Source: Cohnella phaseoli
GTDB lineage: Bacteria > Bacillota > Bacilli > Paenibacillales > Paenibacillaceae
Length of the DNA: 64,000 nt
Direction: 5' to 3'
Assembly (NCBI RefSeq): GCF_003386235.1
Contig: NZ_QRDZ01000018.1
Coordinates: 1-64,000, forward strand
Both the position numbers and the translations under genes were made by a program. Each line of letters begins with the position of its first letter. The first letter of the stretch is position 1. This document shows, piece after piece, positions 50,401 to 58,120 of the stretch. The notes under the pieces are model-generated. The model saw nothing but the letters and a program-made list of their open reading frames with translations. It did not search any database and had not been told where the DNA came from.

Positions 50401-52670
50401 TTGTCTACATCCACGATGATCGTGTTGTTCGCGACTTCCACGTCGTGCAGCCCTGTGGACAAATCCGGTCTTCCCGTGAAGTTGCCGAGCGCGATTTGAC
50501 CTCTGCCGTTCGATTGCAGAGCTTGATTGCCTCGGACTTTGTTGTTTATTATTTTTCCTCCGTAATTGCTCATGGTCGTGATGCCGTTGCCTTTGTTATC
50601 GTGCGAGTAATTGTACCGCATCGTAATGTTGTCGCAGAACCAATCGATGTTGATTCCGGCTCCGTCGTAGCCCGAACCGGCGTCCTTCATGTTGTATACC
50701 TCGTTGAACTGGATGACGGAATCCCGCGAAGCGATAAACCATATCCCTCCTGGACCCCACGTATCCGTCCCTTGGCCGCCGTCGTGCACGACGTTTCTCT
50801 CGATTACCGAGTTATGCGCATTTTGCACAACGATACCCTGGCTGGCCGTATGGTGCACGAGATTTCCGGATACCTTGAGATTTCCGTACAGCAGTTGAGA
50901 GCGCAGCTCCTCGTTTTTGGCCGTATCCCAGCCCGTCGTCGTGATCCCGTACCAGCCTATGTTGTGCACCGTATTGTTGGAAATGACGATGTCCGTTGCG
51001 ACCTCTCTGTGATCGGTTCCCGGCACGAGGGCAGAGACGACGATTCCGTTCGTGTTGCCGTCGTAGCTCGCGCTGTATACTTCGTTGCCGTCGATGACGA
51101 CGTTGCCGTGGGGCTTCGACGAATCGTATTGAATAAGAATGCCGGCCGTAACTGCGTTCCAGGACAGCGTCGAGGACGCGATAATGTTAACGGCCAAGCC
51201 TTGTATGATCCAATGGCTTAGATTGTAGCCTGTGATAACGCTCCCGCCTCCGGGGGCGTTCCACGAGATCACCGGCTTGGCGCCCGTACCGTAGGAGGCT
51301 ACCTTGATCGGAGACTGAGCCGTACCCGACCCGCTCAGAAGAAGCGGTTCGTTCCACGCGTCGCCCGCCTTGAGCAGAATCGAATCCCCGGCCCGGAAGA
51401 CGGCCTGGTTGACCTTATCGAGCGTTCTCCATGCAGTCGCTTCGCTTAGCCCGTCATTCGCGTCGTTTCCGGTATCGGAGCTGACGTAATATGTCGTATT
51501 TCCGTCGGATACGACCGGAACCGAGACCGAGAAGACGCTGACCGAATCATAGGTTCCCGTCGCCCTTGTCAGCGATAAGGAGATTTTCCCCGCGGCAAAG
51601 GCCGTGTCGACGGCGGATAACAGCTTAACCCCGTTGATATGGAGTTCCAATTGTTTCCCCGCCACTACGCCTTTAAATGTATACGTCATCCCCGGAGTCA
51701 AGGAATATGGCGCTTCCGCCAGCACGGTAGTCTGGCCGTTTTCGACCTTGGCGATCTGCACGGTTCCGCTTGCGGAATATTGCACGACGTATTTGTTATT
51801 GGCGTCTTGGTATCGCATTCCGATGCCGATCTTACCGTCTTCCTTCACGTCGACCGCTGCGACCTGAACTTGCACCGCATAGTCGGACCAGGCTTCGTCT
51901 CCCGCATAAGCCTCGCCGCCCTGGCTGTCAGATTGAAAGAACACCTGATTCATCGCCAGATTCGTGACGGAGACATTGTCGAACTCGACCGAGGTTGCCC
52001 AAGTGGCCAGTCCAATCTTGCCGGAGAGGAACGGAGCGTTATCGTCCGTTGCTGTAAGCACCAGTTCCCCGTTGCGGTAGATTTTGAATTGGTTGCCCGA
52101 AGCCTCTACCTTGATCCTCACATAATCGGAGCGATCGAGAGAAGGACCGTCGTAAGCCTTGATCCAATCCTGAACGTCGCCGTTTTGCTTCATTATTCGG
52201 ATGTACGTGTCGCTCATGTACAAATAATAGAAATGCCGGCTGTCCATATAGCGGAAATCCATCATTGCTCCCGCTCCGACCCCCAGCTTGACGTCCGCTT
52301 CGTAGACGTAATCCGTCCACGCGGCATCCCCGGCGACGAGCTCCGAGGCTCCGTTCTCGTTCGTTTGTTTGTACGCATAAGAGCTTCCGTTGTACGCGGC
52401 GACCCAAGCCCCTCCGTTATTACTCCATTGGGCAGCGCTTTCATTTTCGAAATCGTCCGAGAAAAGAGTAGGGTTGCCCCCGTTCACGGTTTCCCAATTT
52501 CCCTGGACAGGCGTCCAGGCCGCGGCAGCTCCGTTCTCGAAGTCCTCCTGGAACAGCAGGACGTTCGGTTCCGCCGCCGCCTGTCCCGGCAAGGCGATTG
52601 GCGTGCCTGTCATGACCAGCATGAAGATCATCATGAGCAGTATGGCGCGATGGTTGAAGACTTTTGGCAT
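47499..52670 (-). CDS. Giant SLH-anchored multidomain beta-helix surface protein
   Basis: A 1723-residue exported protein. 1-33: signal peptide (PGQAAA). 38-68 and 242-385: the two halves of a LamG/DUF1080-like jelly roll, interrupted by a complete similar domain at 69-241. 393-845: right-handed parallel beta-helix starting YYVSSDTGNDANDGLSEATAW, as in PL9-type polysaccharide lyases. 848-945: FN3. 955-1040: Ig-like. 1044-1265: CBM9-like (PTIDGNLDEWS). 1268-1355: FN3. Gly-rich linker, a small domain 1378-1542, and three SLH repeats (1545-1600, 1605-1660, 1665-1720) that bind pyruvylated cell wall polymer. GGAGGT lies 10 bases before the ATG. It probably binds or cleaves an extracellular polysaccharide at the cell surface; enzymatic activity is not proven. 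Confidence 0.93.
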   Translation of the reverse strand: MPKVFNHRAILLMMIFMLVMTGTPIALPGQAAAEPNVLLFQEDFENGAAAAWTPVQGNWETVNGGNPTLFSDDFENESAAQWSNNGGAWVAAYNGSSYAYKQTNENGASELVAGDAAWTDYVYEADVKLGVGAGAMMDFRYMDSRHFYYLYMSDTYIRIMKQNGDVQDWIKAYDGPSLDRSDYVRIKVEASGNQFKIYRNGELVLTATDDNAPFLSGKIGLATWATSVEFDNVSVTNLAMNQVFFQSDSQGGEAYAGDEAWSDYAVQVQVAAVDVKEDGKIGIGMRYQDANNKYVVQYSASGTVQIAKVENGQTTVLAEAPYSLTPGMTYTFKGVVAGKQLELHINGVKLLSAVDTAFAAGKISLSLTRATGTYDSVSVFSVSVPVVSDGNTTYYVSSDTGNDANDGLSEATAWRTLDKVNQAVFRAGDSILLKAGDAWNEPLLLSGSGTAQSPIKVASYGTGAKPVISWNAPGGGSVITGYNLSHWIIQGLAVNIIASSTLSWNAVTAGILIQYDSSKPHGNVVIDGNEVYSASYDGNTNGIVVSALVPGTDHREVATDIVISNNTVHNIGWYGITTTGWDTAKNEELRSQLLYGNLKVSGNLVHHTASQGIVVQNAHNSVIERNVVHDGGQGTDTWGPGGIWFIASRDSVIQFNEVYNMKDAGSGYDGAGINIDWFCDNITMRYNYSHDNKGNGITTMSNYGGKIINNKVRGNQALQSNGRGQIALGNFTGRPDLSTGLHDVEVANNTIIVDVDNTVAVNSAANPYGTWTGISIHDNRIVLKEEATGTGVFNIGPDTSVETIDRNSIFSDSLLFNASFHDTPYTDLASWQAGTGYDKATRLLASDLTPPSEVLGVAAALDGYVRLSWTPAADANDEIAHYNIYRSTTADFVPAYANMVGESVSASFEDREEMLPNTTYFYKIEAEDRSGNVGIASATVSVTTGPSVPVAEKPKTVDFLSIRDGYELTLADLPTAPYITGIPNVRKVQLFVDDRLEQELETAPYAYTVTGLNNGEHRLQYKVYDLSGAVTESRPITVYKHVSALRSRYATQRPTIDGNLDEWSAPGFRMNERSQVRGIESGFADRWSPQQLEAVGYTSWDENHFYFAMEVTEDNHHLAIADPADLWKGSGIQIAIDPDRGSSPGSKGYTELAFGLTDDGQALGYRYHAIAGKAEGVFTAGEIAIVRDSASNKTRYEISVPWSELIPAGLRATDGSALGISVLANYSDGTVSHPDHGDSRNGWIEYNSGIGAGKAPAQFGYMLLGNQPFAAPLLSGTISGQKAALSWEAIVGASGYIVKYGTSPGIYENAINVGPSTSYETPNLTRGKTYYFAANAYDSYGESGLSNEIALFFATGTGSQPNAGGSGGSPGVNNPSESIEIKQGTAYVTIDESSPQARLPLAALGDYPLQVRLGGVALDIPKAVLKKLKEQAGEAQSASIEIGIVPLKETSAPENGGSVRWTLADRAYDISVSLITNGQRLPFPSDDIAIALPYDPDQVDEQLLGLYLYEEGTWKYIGGSADPVKKQVSALLLRSGVYSLFEYDRSFADVPAEHWANRTLQILAAKHIVNGRSDSLFDPAGKTTRAEFVALLVNALQLPSASEASGFNDVAPGAWYADAIAAAVRSGIATGRSSDRFAPEQPMTRAEMVVMLARALRIEAGSGTAADYADASGIPAWAQAAVVAASKAGLVQGDGNRLFAPQRQATRSEAAQLIYNLLRYKQG

Positions 52671-52872
52671 GTTGCTTTCTACCTCCGTAATGAAATGTTG
52701 TTCGGCTATTGGCCGTTAGCCTACTTAACGTATCATTCGGACTCTTTGAATGGCATGTGTCGAATAGGGGGATTTGCATGTGGTTTTTTATTTTTCGGGG
52801 TTGAGGGGGAAGCGTGAGCCGTCCGGAAGCTTAGGCGGAAGCCGCATTTGCCTGCTTGCAGCCCCGCCATGT

Positions 52873-55293
52873 CTATCGCTTGCTGCCTGATCTGCCGAAT
52901 AAGTGGATCATCGAGGGCACGATAAGCCCCATGAATAGAGTTGCGTACAGCAGCAAGCCGATCAGCGCTCCGACGCCGATCTGGACTAGCGTATCCAGCC
53001 CCGAGAAGGCGAGCGCGCCGAACGTTCCCGCCATAATCGCGGCTGCCGAGCGAATGATGCCGCCGGTTGTCGACAAGGCGACGGCCATCGCCTCCGCTCT
53101 CGGGCTGCGCTGCGCCTCCTCCTTAAATCGCGCCATCAGGAAGATGCCGTAGTCGACGCCAAGCGCGACGGTAATAATGAAGACGAAGAACGAGACGGTC
53201 CACGACAACCCGGCATAGCCGAGCACCCTCACGAAGATGAACTCCAGAACTCCCATCGTGATCAAATAATTCAAGCCGAGCGACAGCAAGAGGCACAACG
53301 GCTTGACGAACGAGCGGAGCAGGAGCGCCAGCACCGCCGCGATTCCGGCCAGCACGAGACAGCCGGTGCGGGCGAAATCCCGCCAGGAAATCCCGCTTAG
53401 CTCCTTGTATTTGGCAGTTACGCCGGTGACGAACGCCTGGGGCTGTTCCAGCCAAGTACGATCCATGCTGTTGAGAACAAAGCTCGCAAGCTCGGGAATC
53501 GCATCCATCGCCTCGTCTGAATAGGGATGGGGCTTGAGCAGCAGCTCGAACTTCGCCGTTCGTCCGTCCGGAGCGATGTAGTAGTTGAGCGCTTGTTCTC
53601 CTGCGCTGAGCTTAGAACCCTCTTGCTGCGCCGGATTGGCAATCTCAAGCCGCTTCCAGGAGTCGAACTGCGACTGAAGCAGCTGGGAGAACCCCTCCTG
53701 CAGTTGCCGGGCGGACGATAAGATACCGAGCATGCCCTGACTTAGCGGAGTGGAATGAATCGCGATTTCTCGCAGAGCGGCCATTAAAATTTGCTGTTCG
53801 CCCTCCAGCGCTCGGATGAGTTCTCCGACGTTCGGGCCTTTAAGCTGTCCGGACACGGTCAACTGCTCCGGCTTCCTTCCAAGCGGGCGAACGGCGCTGC
53901 GCACCTCGCGCACGTACGGGAGAGCGGCCAGCTCCGCGCTTACTTGCTCCAGCGCCGCCAGGCCGGATGTGGTTCGCATCGATTGCTTGGCCGTGACCGC
54001 GATCGTGACCGGGAACACTTCTCCGGCGCTGAACGCCTTCTCGACTTGCCGGAAGCCGATAACGGATTCCAGCTTCGGATCGATTTCGGACAGGTCGTCG
54101 AACGTTCTCTTGCCTTGGAAGAGCAAAGCTAGAGGCGCGAGACAGACGACGGAGACGATCAGCACGAGTGCCGCCTTCTTCATGGAGATGGCGGCCAATT
54201 TGTCCCATAGCGGCTTGGAACGAGCAGCAGGTTTGCGGCGAGCGGGCCAGAACGCCGCCTTGCCGAATATTAGCAGCAGCGACGGCGTCAGCGTCCACGC
54301 GGCCGCAACCGTAATTAACACGCCGAGCGACACGCCGACGGCGGAGCGGTAAAGGCCGAACTCCGCGGCACCGAGCAGCAGAAAGGCGGCGAATACGGTG
54401 CTGGCCGCATATAGAATCGTGCCGCCTACGCTCGTCATCGTACGGACGAGCGCGTCGACCCGGTTGATTTTTCCGCCGCTTTCGCTCTGTAGTTCTTCCC
54501 TGTAACGTTGGATCAATAGAATACAATAATCCGTTCCCGCGCCGAACAAAACCGCGATCAGAAAAGATTCGGTGAAATGAGAAATCGGAATCCCCCACTG
54601 CGTTAAAGCTCCAAGCAGTCCCTCCGATACGGCGAAGCTGATCCCTATTGTAACTAGGGGGAGCAGCGGGGCCACGGGGGAGCGAAACAGCATCAGAAGT
54701 ATGGCGAGCACAAGGCCAATCGTCAGCATCTCGGTGCGACGCAGACCGTTTTCGGCGGACTTCTGAAAATCCTGGGACAGCGGCGCGCTTCCGGTCAGCA
54801 GCGCATTAGCTCCTTCGGGGGCGGAGGCGAGCATGTTTTTCAAGCGGCCTAGCGTCGCCTGCGTGACGTCCTCGAAGTCGGCGGCGGGCAGATTGACCAG
54901 CACAAGACGGGTCGTCCCGTCTTGGCTGAGCAGCCGTTCTGCGAGCTCCGGCTGCGTGAGAGAAGAGACAACGCTAGTTATGCCCAGCTCGGCTTTGCGG
55001 TTGTCGATTTCATGAAGCGTTGCATTCAACCAGTCGTTGTCCGACTCGCGCAAGCCTTCGTCTCGGGAGAAAACCAGCACGGCTCCGGAGAGGGAACGAT
55101 TGCCTGGATCGATATTTTGCAGCAGTTGCGTCGCCTGCACAGAGTCCGCGCTATCCGGCAGAAACCGCTGCTCCGAATGCTTAAGAATCGTCTGCAGGTT
55201 CGGCAGCGCGAATAACGAGAGAAGAGCTGCCGCCAGCCAAGCCGCCAGTACGACCCAACGCAGCTTGGCGATTGTCCTTATCCACTTTTCCAA
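52873..55293 (-). CDS. MMPL/RND-family transporter
   Basis: An 806-residue YdfJ-type MMPL protein with two halves, each having one helix, a large extracellular loop and a five-helix bundle. Diagnostic segments: helix 1 LRWVVLAAWLAAALLSLFALP; the Asp/Tyr-containing FGAGTDYCILLIQRYREEL in the first half and VALGVDYGIFLMARFKEEA in the second, which carry the proton-relay residues. It may export lipids or surfactants or confer drug tolerance. I choose the TTG at 55293 (GGGAGGG 9 bases upstream); the open frame goes to 55332. It faces the pxp operon divergently and stands alone. Confidence 0.92.
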   Translation of the reverse strand: MEKWIRTIAKLRWVVLAAWLAAALLSLFALPNLQTILKHSEQRFLPDSADSVQATQLLQNIDPGNRSLSGAVLVFSRDEGLRESDNDWLNATLHEIDNRKAELGITSVVSSLTQPELAERLLSQDGTTRLVLVNLPAADFEDVTQATLGRLKNMLASAPEGANALLTGSAPLSQDFQKSAENGLRRTEMLTIGLVLAILLMLFRSPVAPLLPLVTIGISFAVSEGLLGALTQWGIPISHFTESFLIAVLFGAGTDYCILLIQRYREELQSESGGKINRVDALVRTMTSVGGTILYAASTVFAAFLLLGAAEFGLYRSAVGVSLGVLITVAAAWTLTPSLLLIFGKAAFWPARRKPAARSKPLWDKLAAISMKKAALVLIVSVVCLAPLALLFQGKRTFDDLSEIDPKLESVIGFRQVEKAFSAGEVFPVTIAVTAKQSMRTTSGLAALEQVSAELAALPYVREVRSAVRPLGRKPEQLTVSGQLKGPNVGELIRALEGEQQILMAALREIAIHSTPLSQGMLGILSSARQLQEGFSQLLQSQFDSWKRLEIANPAQQEGSKLSAGEQALNYYIAPDGRTAKFELLLKPHPYSDEAMDAIPELASFVLNSMDRTWLEQPQAFVTGVTAKYKELSGISWRDFARTGCLVLAGIAAVLALLLRSFVKPLCLLLSLGLNYLITMGVLEFIFVRVLGYAGLSWTVSFFVFIITVALGVDYGIFLMARFKEEAQRSPRAEAMAVALSTTGGIIRSAAAIMAGTFGALAFSGLDTLVQIGVGALIGLLLYATLFMGLIVPSMIHLFGRSGSKR

Positions 55294-55464
55294 TTTGCGG
55301 GTCCCTCCCTTAGAGATGTACGGGGCGGACAAGAGGCGGTCTCTTTCGAATGGGGATGCGCACGGGGAAAGGCCGATTCTTCGTCGGCGCCTGGCTTAAC
55401 GAAGATCAGCCTTTCCGGTGTGACTGCGATTCCGCTTTTGAACCAATCCGATCTTGCCTATAGT

Positions 55465-55470
55465 ATAATT
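55465..55470 (+). promoter_or_regulatory. Minus-10 element upstream of pxpBC
   Basis: TATAAT in a run CTATAGTATAATTG; the -35 candidate TTGAAC (55439-55444) is 20 bases away, longer than normal. It lies 55 bases before the start of pxpBC. Confidence 0.4.
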
Positions 55471-55524
55471 GTACCGTGATCTTCGAAAACGTTGCAAATG
55501 AAAGTTACGGAAAGGAGGCTCCGA

Positions 55525-57276
55525 ATGCGTAAACATGCGTTCGAGACGATCTCGCTGGGAGATCGGGCGTTTGTTTTCCGTTGGCGCGAGCCGGTAGAGA
55601 CCGCCTATCTTGCCGCGCGCGCTTCCGCCATTGCCGGATTGGGGCTGTCTTGGCTGCTGGAAGCTGCGGCGGTCAGCGGAGCGATCGCTTTTTATTTGAA
55701 GCCTTCTTGTTCATCGATAGAGGATGCGGCGACGGAATTGATCGGGCTGTGGAACGATTATGAAGCGGTAAATCCGCCGGCCGCCCGGCGGGTCGAATTG
55801 CCCGTCGTTTACGGGGGAGAGAACGGACCGGATTTGGAGGCTTGCGCAGCCAGAAGCCGCATGACGGAGTCGCAGTTCGCAGAGCTTCACGCCGCAGCCG
55901 AGTACAAGGTGGAGATGATCGGGTTCGCTCCGGGATTTCCTTATTTAAGCGGGCTGGACGAAAGGCTGGAGCAGCCTCGCAGGCCTAGTCCGCGCAAGCG
56001 GGTACCGGCCGGATCAGTGGCTGTGGCCGGCGGCCGAACCTGTATCTATCCGAACGAATCGCCGGGAGGTTGGCAAGTCATTGGCCGAACGGCCGTTCCG
56101 CTATTTCGGCCGGAGGAACGGGAGCCCTTCCTGCTCAAGCCGGGCGACGCCGTCAGCTTTGTTCTCTCCACAGAGCTGGAGCTGCGGGAAGACGGGGAGA
56201 AAAATACTTTCTTCGCTCCGGAGACCCCGGCGCTCAGGGTGCTGAAGCCGGGGCTGCTGACGACCGTGCAGGATGCCGGGCGCGCAGGCTGGCGGGCTTA
56301 CGGCGTACCGGCCGGAGGGGCAATGGACGCTTGGGCGATGCGCAGGGCCAACCTGCTTGTCGGCAATGAGGAGGAAGCCGCCGTGCTGGAGCTGACGATG
56401 GTCGGCGGCACCTATTTAGCCGAGCGAGATTTGCTGCTGGCCATCTGCGGCGCGGATATATCGCCGCTTGCGGCGGGCGATCCCGTTCCGCTGAACAGGC
56501 CGGTATATGTATCCGCAGGCACGGAGCTATCGTTCGGCAAGCTTCGTTCCGGCTGTCGCGCCTACGTGGCGATCGCCGGCGGGATCGACGTGCCGGAGGT
56601 TCTCGGAAGCCGCAGCGCGGAGCCGCGAGCGGGCTTCGGCGGCGGCGGTCGGCCGCTCGCGGCCGGAGATGCGCTTGCCGCCGGAGCTCCTGCCTTCCGT
56701 GCGGAGGCATTGTTAAGGGCGCTTAGGAAGCAAGCTGAAGCCGCTGACGAGCAAGCTGCATGGAGCTCTGTAAGCTGGCATGCCGCCGACGATATAAGCA
56801 GCTTGGCTTGGCCTGGCGGAGAAGGCTTTACGCTTCGCATTGTGCCGGGAGAAGAGTGGGAGGAGTTTACCGAGGCGTCCAGAGAGCGGCTGCTTGACGC
56901 CGAGTATCGGGTGGAAGCCTCTTCGGATCGGATGGGCTTGAGGCTGGCCGGCGACCCGTTGATTCGGGACGGAGGAACCGAACTGGATTCGCACAGCGTC
57001 GTCGCCGGGACGATTCAGGTGCCTTCGGACGGAAAGCCGATCGTGCTGGGAGCGGGCTGTCAGCCGACGGGCGGCTATCCGAAGATCGGGCACGTCATCG
57101 GGGCCGATTGGCCGTTGCTGGCGCAAGCGGCGCCGGGCTGCAGGCTCGCCTTCGAGGCGGTTACGCTTGAGGAAGCCGAGCAGGCGTGGAGGCGGAGGCT
57201 CCGAGAGCATGCGCTGCTGAAAGCCGGAATCGGCCTGCGATTCGCACAAGCCGCGAGTAAAGGAGAAGCGAAATGA
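55525..57276 (+). CDS. 5-oxoprolinase subunits B and C fused (PxpB-PxpC)
   Basis: A 583-residue fusion. Residues 1-215 are PxpB/KipI (EMIGFAPGFPYLSGLDERL, RPSPRKRVPAGSVAVAGGRTCIYP, ESPGGWQVIGRT); residues 238-565 are PxpC/KipA, the biotin-dependent carboxyltransferase-like fold (LKPGLLTTVQDAGRAGWRAYGVP, GGAMDAWAMRRANLLVGN, RMGLRLAGDPL). With PxpA it hydrolyses 5-oxoproline (pyroglutamate) to glutamate using ATP. In most bacteria the two are separate genes. AAAGGAGG lies 6 bases before ATG 55525. ATGA overlap with pxpA. Confidence 0.93.
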   Translation: MRKHAFETISLGDRAFVFRWREPVETAYLAARASAIAGLGLSWLLEAAAVSGAIAFYLKPSCSSIEDAATELIGLWNDYEAVNPPAARRVELPVVYGGENGPDLEACAARSRMTESQFAELHAAAEYKVEMIGFAPGFPYLSGLDERLEQPRRPSPRKRVPAGSVAVAGGRTCIYPNESPGGWQVIGRTAVPLFRPEEREPFLLKPGDAVSFVLSTELELREDGEKNTFFAPETPALRVLKPGLLTTVQDAGRAGWRAYGVPAGGAMDAWAMRRANLLVGNEEEAAVLELTMVGGTYLAERDLLLAICGADISPLAAGDPVPLNRPVYVSAGTELSFGKLRSGCRAYVAIAGGIDVPEVLGSRSAEPRAGFGGGGRPLAAGDALAAGAPAFRAEALLRALRKQAEAADEQAAWSSVSWHAADDISSLAWPGGEGFTLRIVPGEEWEEFTEASRERLLDAEYRVEASSDRMGLRLAGDPLIRDGGTELDSHSVVAGTIQVPSDGKPIVLGAGCQPTGGYPKIGHVIGADWPLLAQAAPGCRLAFEAVTLEEAEQAWRRRLREHALLKAGIGLRFAQAASKGEAK

Positions 57277-58016
57277 AAATAGATTTGAACGCGGATTTGG
57301 GGGAAGGCTTCGGCGCCTACGAATACGGGGAGGATGAGCGGCTGTTCGACGTCGTGTCGTCTGCGAACATCGCCTGCGGTTTCCACGCGGGCGATCCGCA
57401 TACGATGCGGGCGACCGTAGAAGCCTGCGTGAGCAGGGGAGTAGCGATCGGAGCGCATCCCGGCGTGCCCGACCGTCTTGGCTTCGGACGGAGAGAGCTG
57501 GCGATTTCCCCGCGCGAAGCGGCGGACTTTATCCTGTACCAGGTCGGAGCGCTGTCCGGTTTCGCGCGCGCGGCGGGAGGACGACTGCGGCATGTGAAGC
57601 TTCACGGCGCTTTCTACCATATGGCATCCAAGGATGCGAATCTTGCCGAGGAGGTTGTGCAGGCGGTGCGGAGCCTGGACCCGGGGCTGCTGCTGTACGG
57701 ACTGCCGGGCAGCTGCTTGGAGGCTGCCGCCGCGAAGTTCGGCATCGGCTATGCGGCCGAAGGCTTCACCGATCGCGCTTATTTGCCGGATGGACAGCTG
57801 GTATCGCGGCGATTGCCGGGTGCGGTGCTGGAACGGTCGGAGGACGTCGTTCGACAAGCTCTTGCATTAGCCGGACAAGGAAGATTCCAGACGTTATGCG
57901 TGCATGGAGACACGCCGCAAGCGGCGGAGCTTGCCCGACAAATTGCCGAGAAGTTGCAGCAAGAGGGATTCGAAATCGCCGCTCCGCATGCAAACGAGAC
58001 GAAAAGCGTCGAATAA
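57273..58016 (+). CDS. pxpA: 5-oxoprolinase subunit A (LamB/YcsF family)
   Basis: A 247-residue protein of standard length and fold: MKIDLNADLGEGFGAYEYGEDE, SSANIACGFHAGDP, GVAIGAHPGVPDRLGFGRR, VKLHGAFYHM and TLCVHGDTP, the conserved His/Asp cluster. It catalyses ring opening of 5-oxoproline with the PxpBC partner and ATP. It overlaps pxpBC by four bases. Confidence 0.96.
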   Translation: MKIDLNADLGEGFGAYEYGEDERLFDVVSSANIACGFHAGDPHTMRATVEACVSRGVAIGAHPGVPDRLGFGRRELAISPREAADFILYQVGALSGFARAAGGRLRHVKLHGAFYHMASKDANLAEEVVQAVRSLDPGLLLYGLPGSCLEAAAAKFGIGYAAEGFTDRAYLPDGQLVSRRLPGAVLERSEDVVRQALALAGQGRFQTLCVHGDTPQAAELARQIAEKLQQEGFEIAAPHANETKSVE

Positions 58017-58120
58017 TTGTCGAATGACCGCAGTTTTTCGTGCAGGAAAAGAAGTTGTTCATGTGGAAAATTTAGTATTGATGACCGGGCATTGAAAAGG
58101 GAATTCGTCGGAGGCAGTGT

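Noticed and set aside
51639..52817. 392-codon plus-strand frame
   Set aside because: Antisense to the giant surface protein; no recognisable domain.
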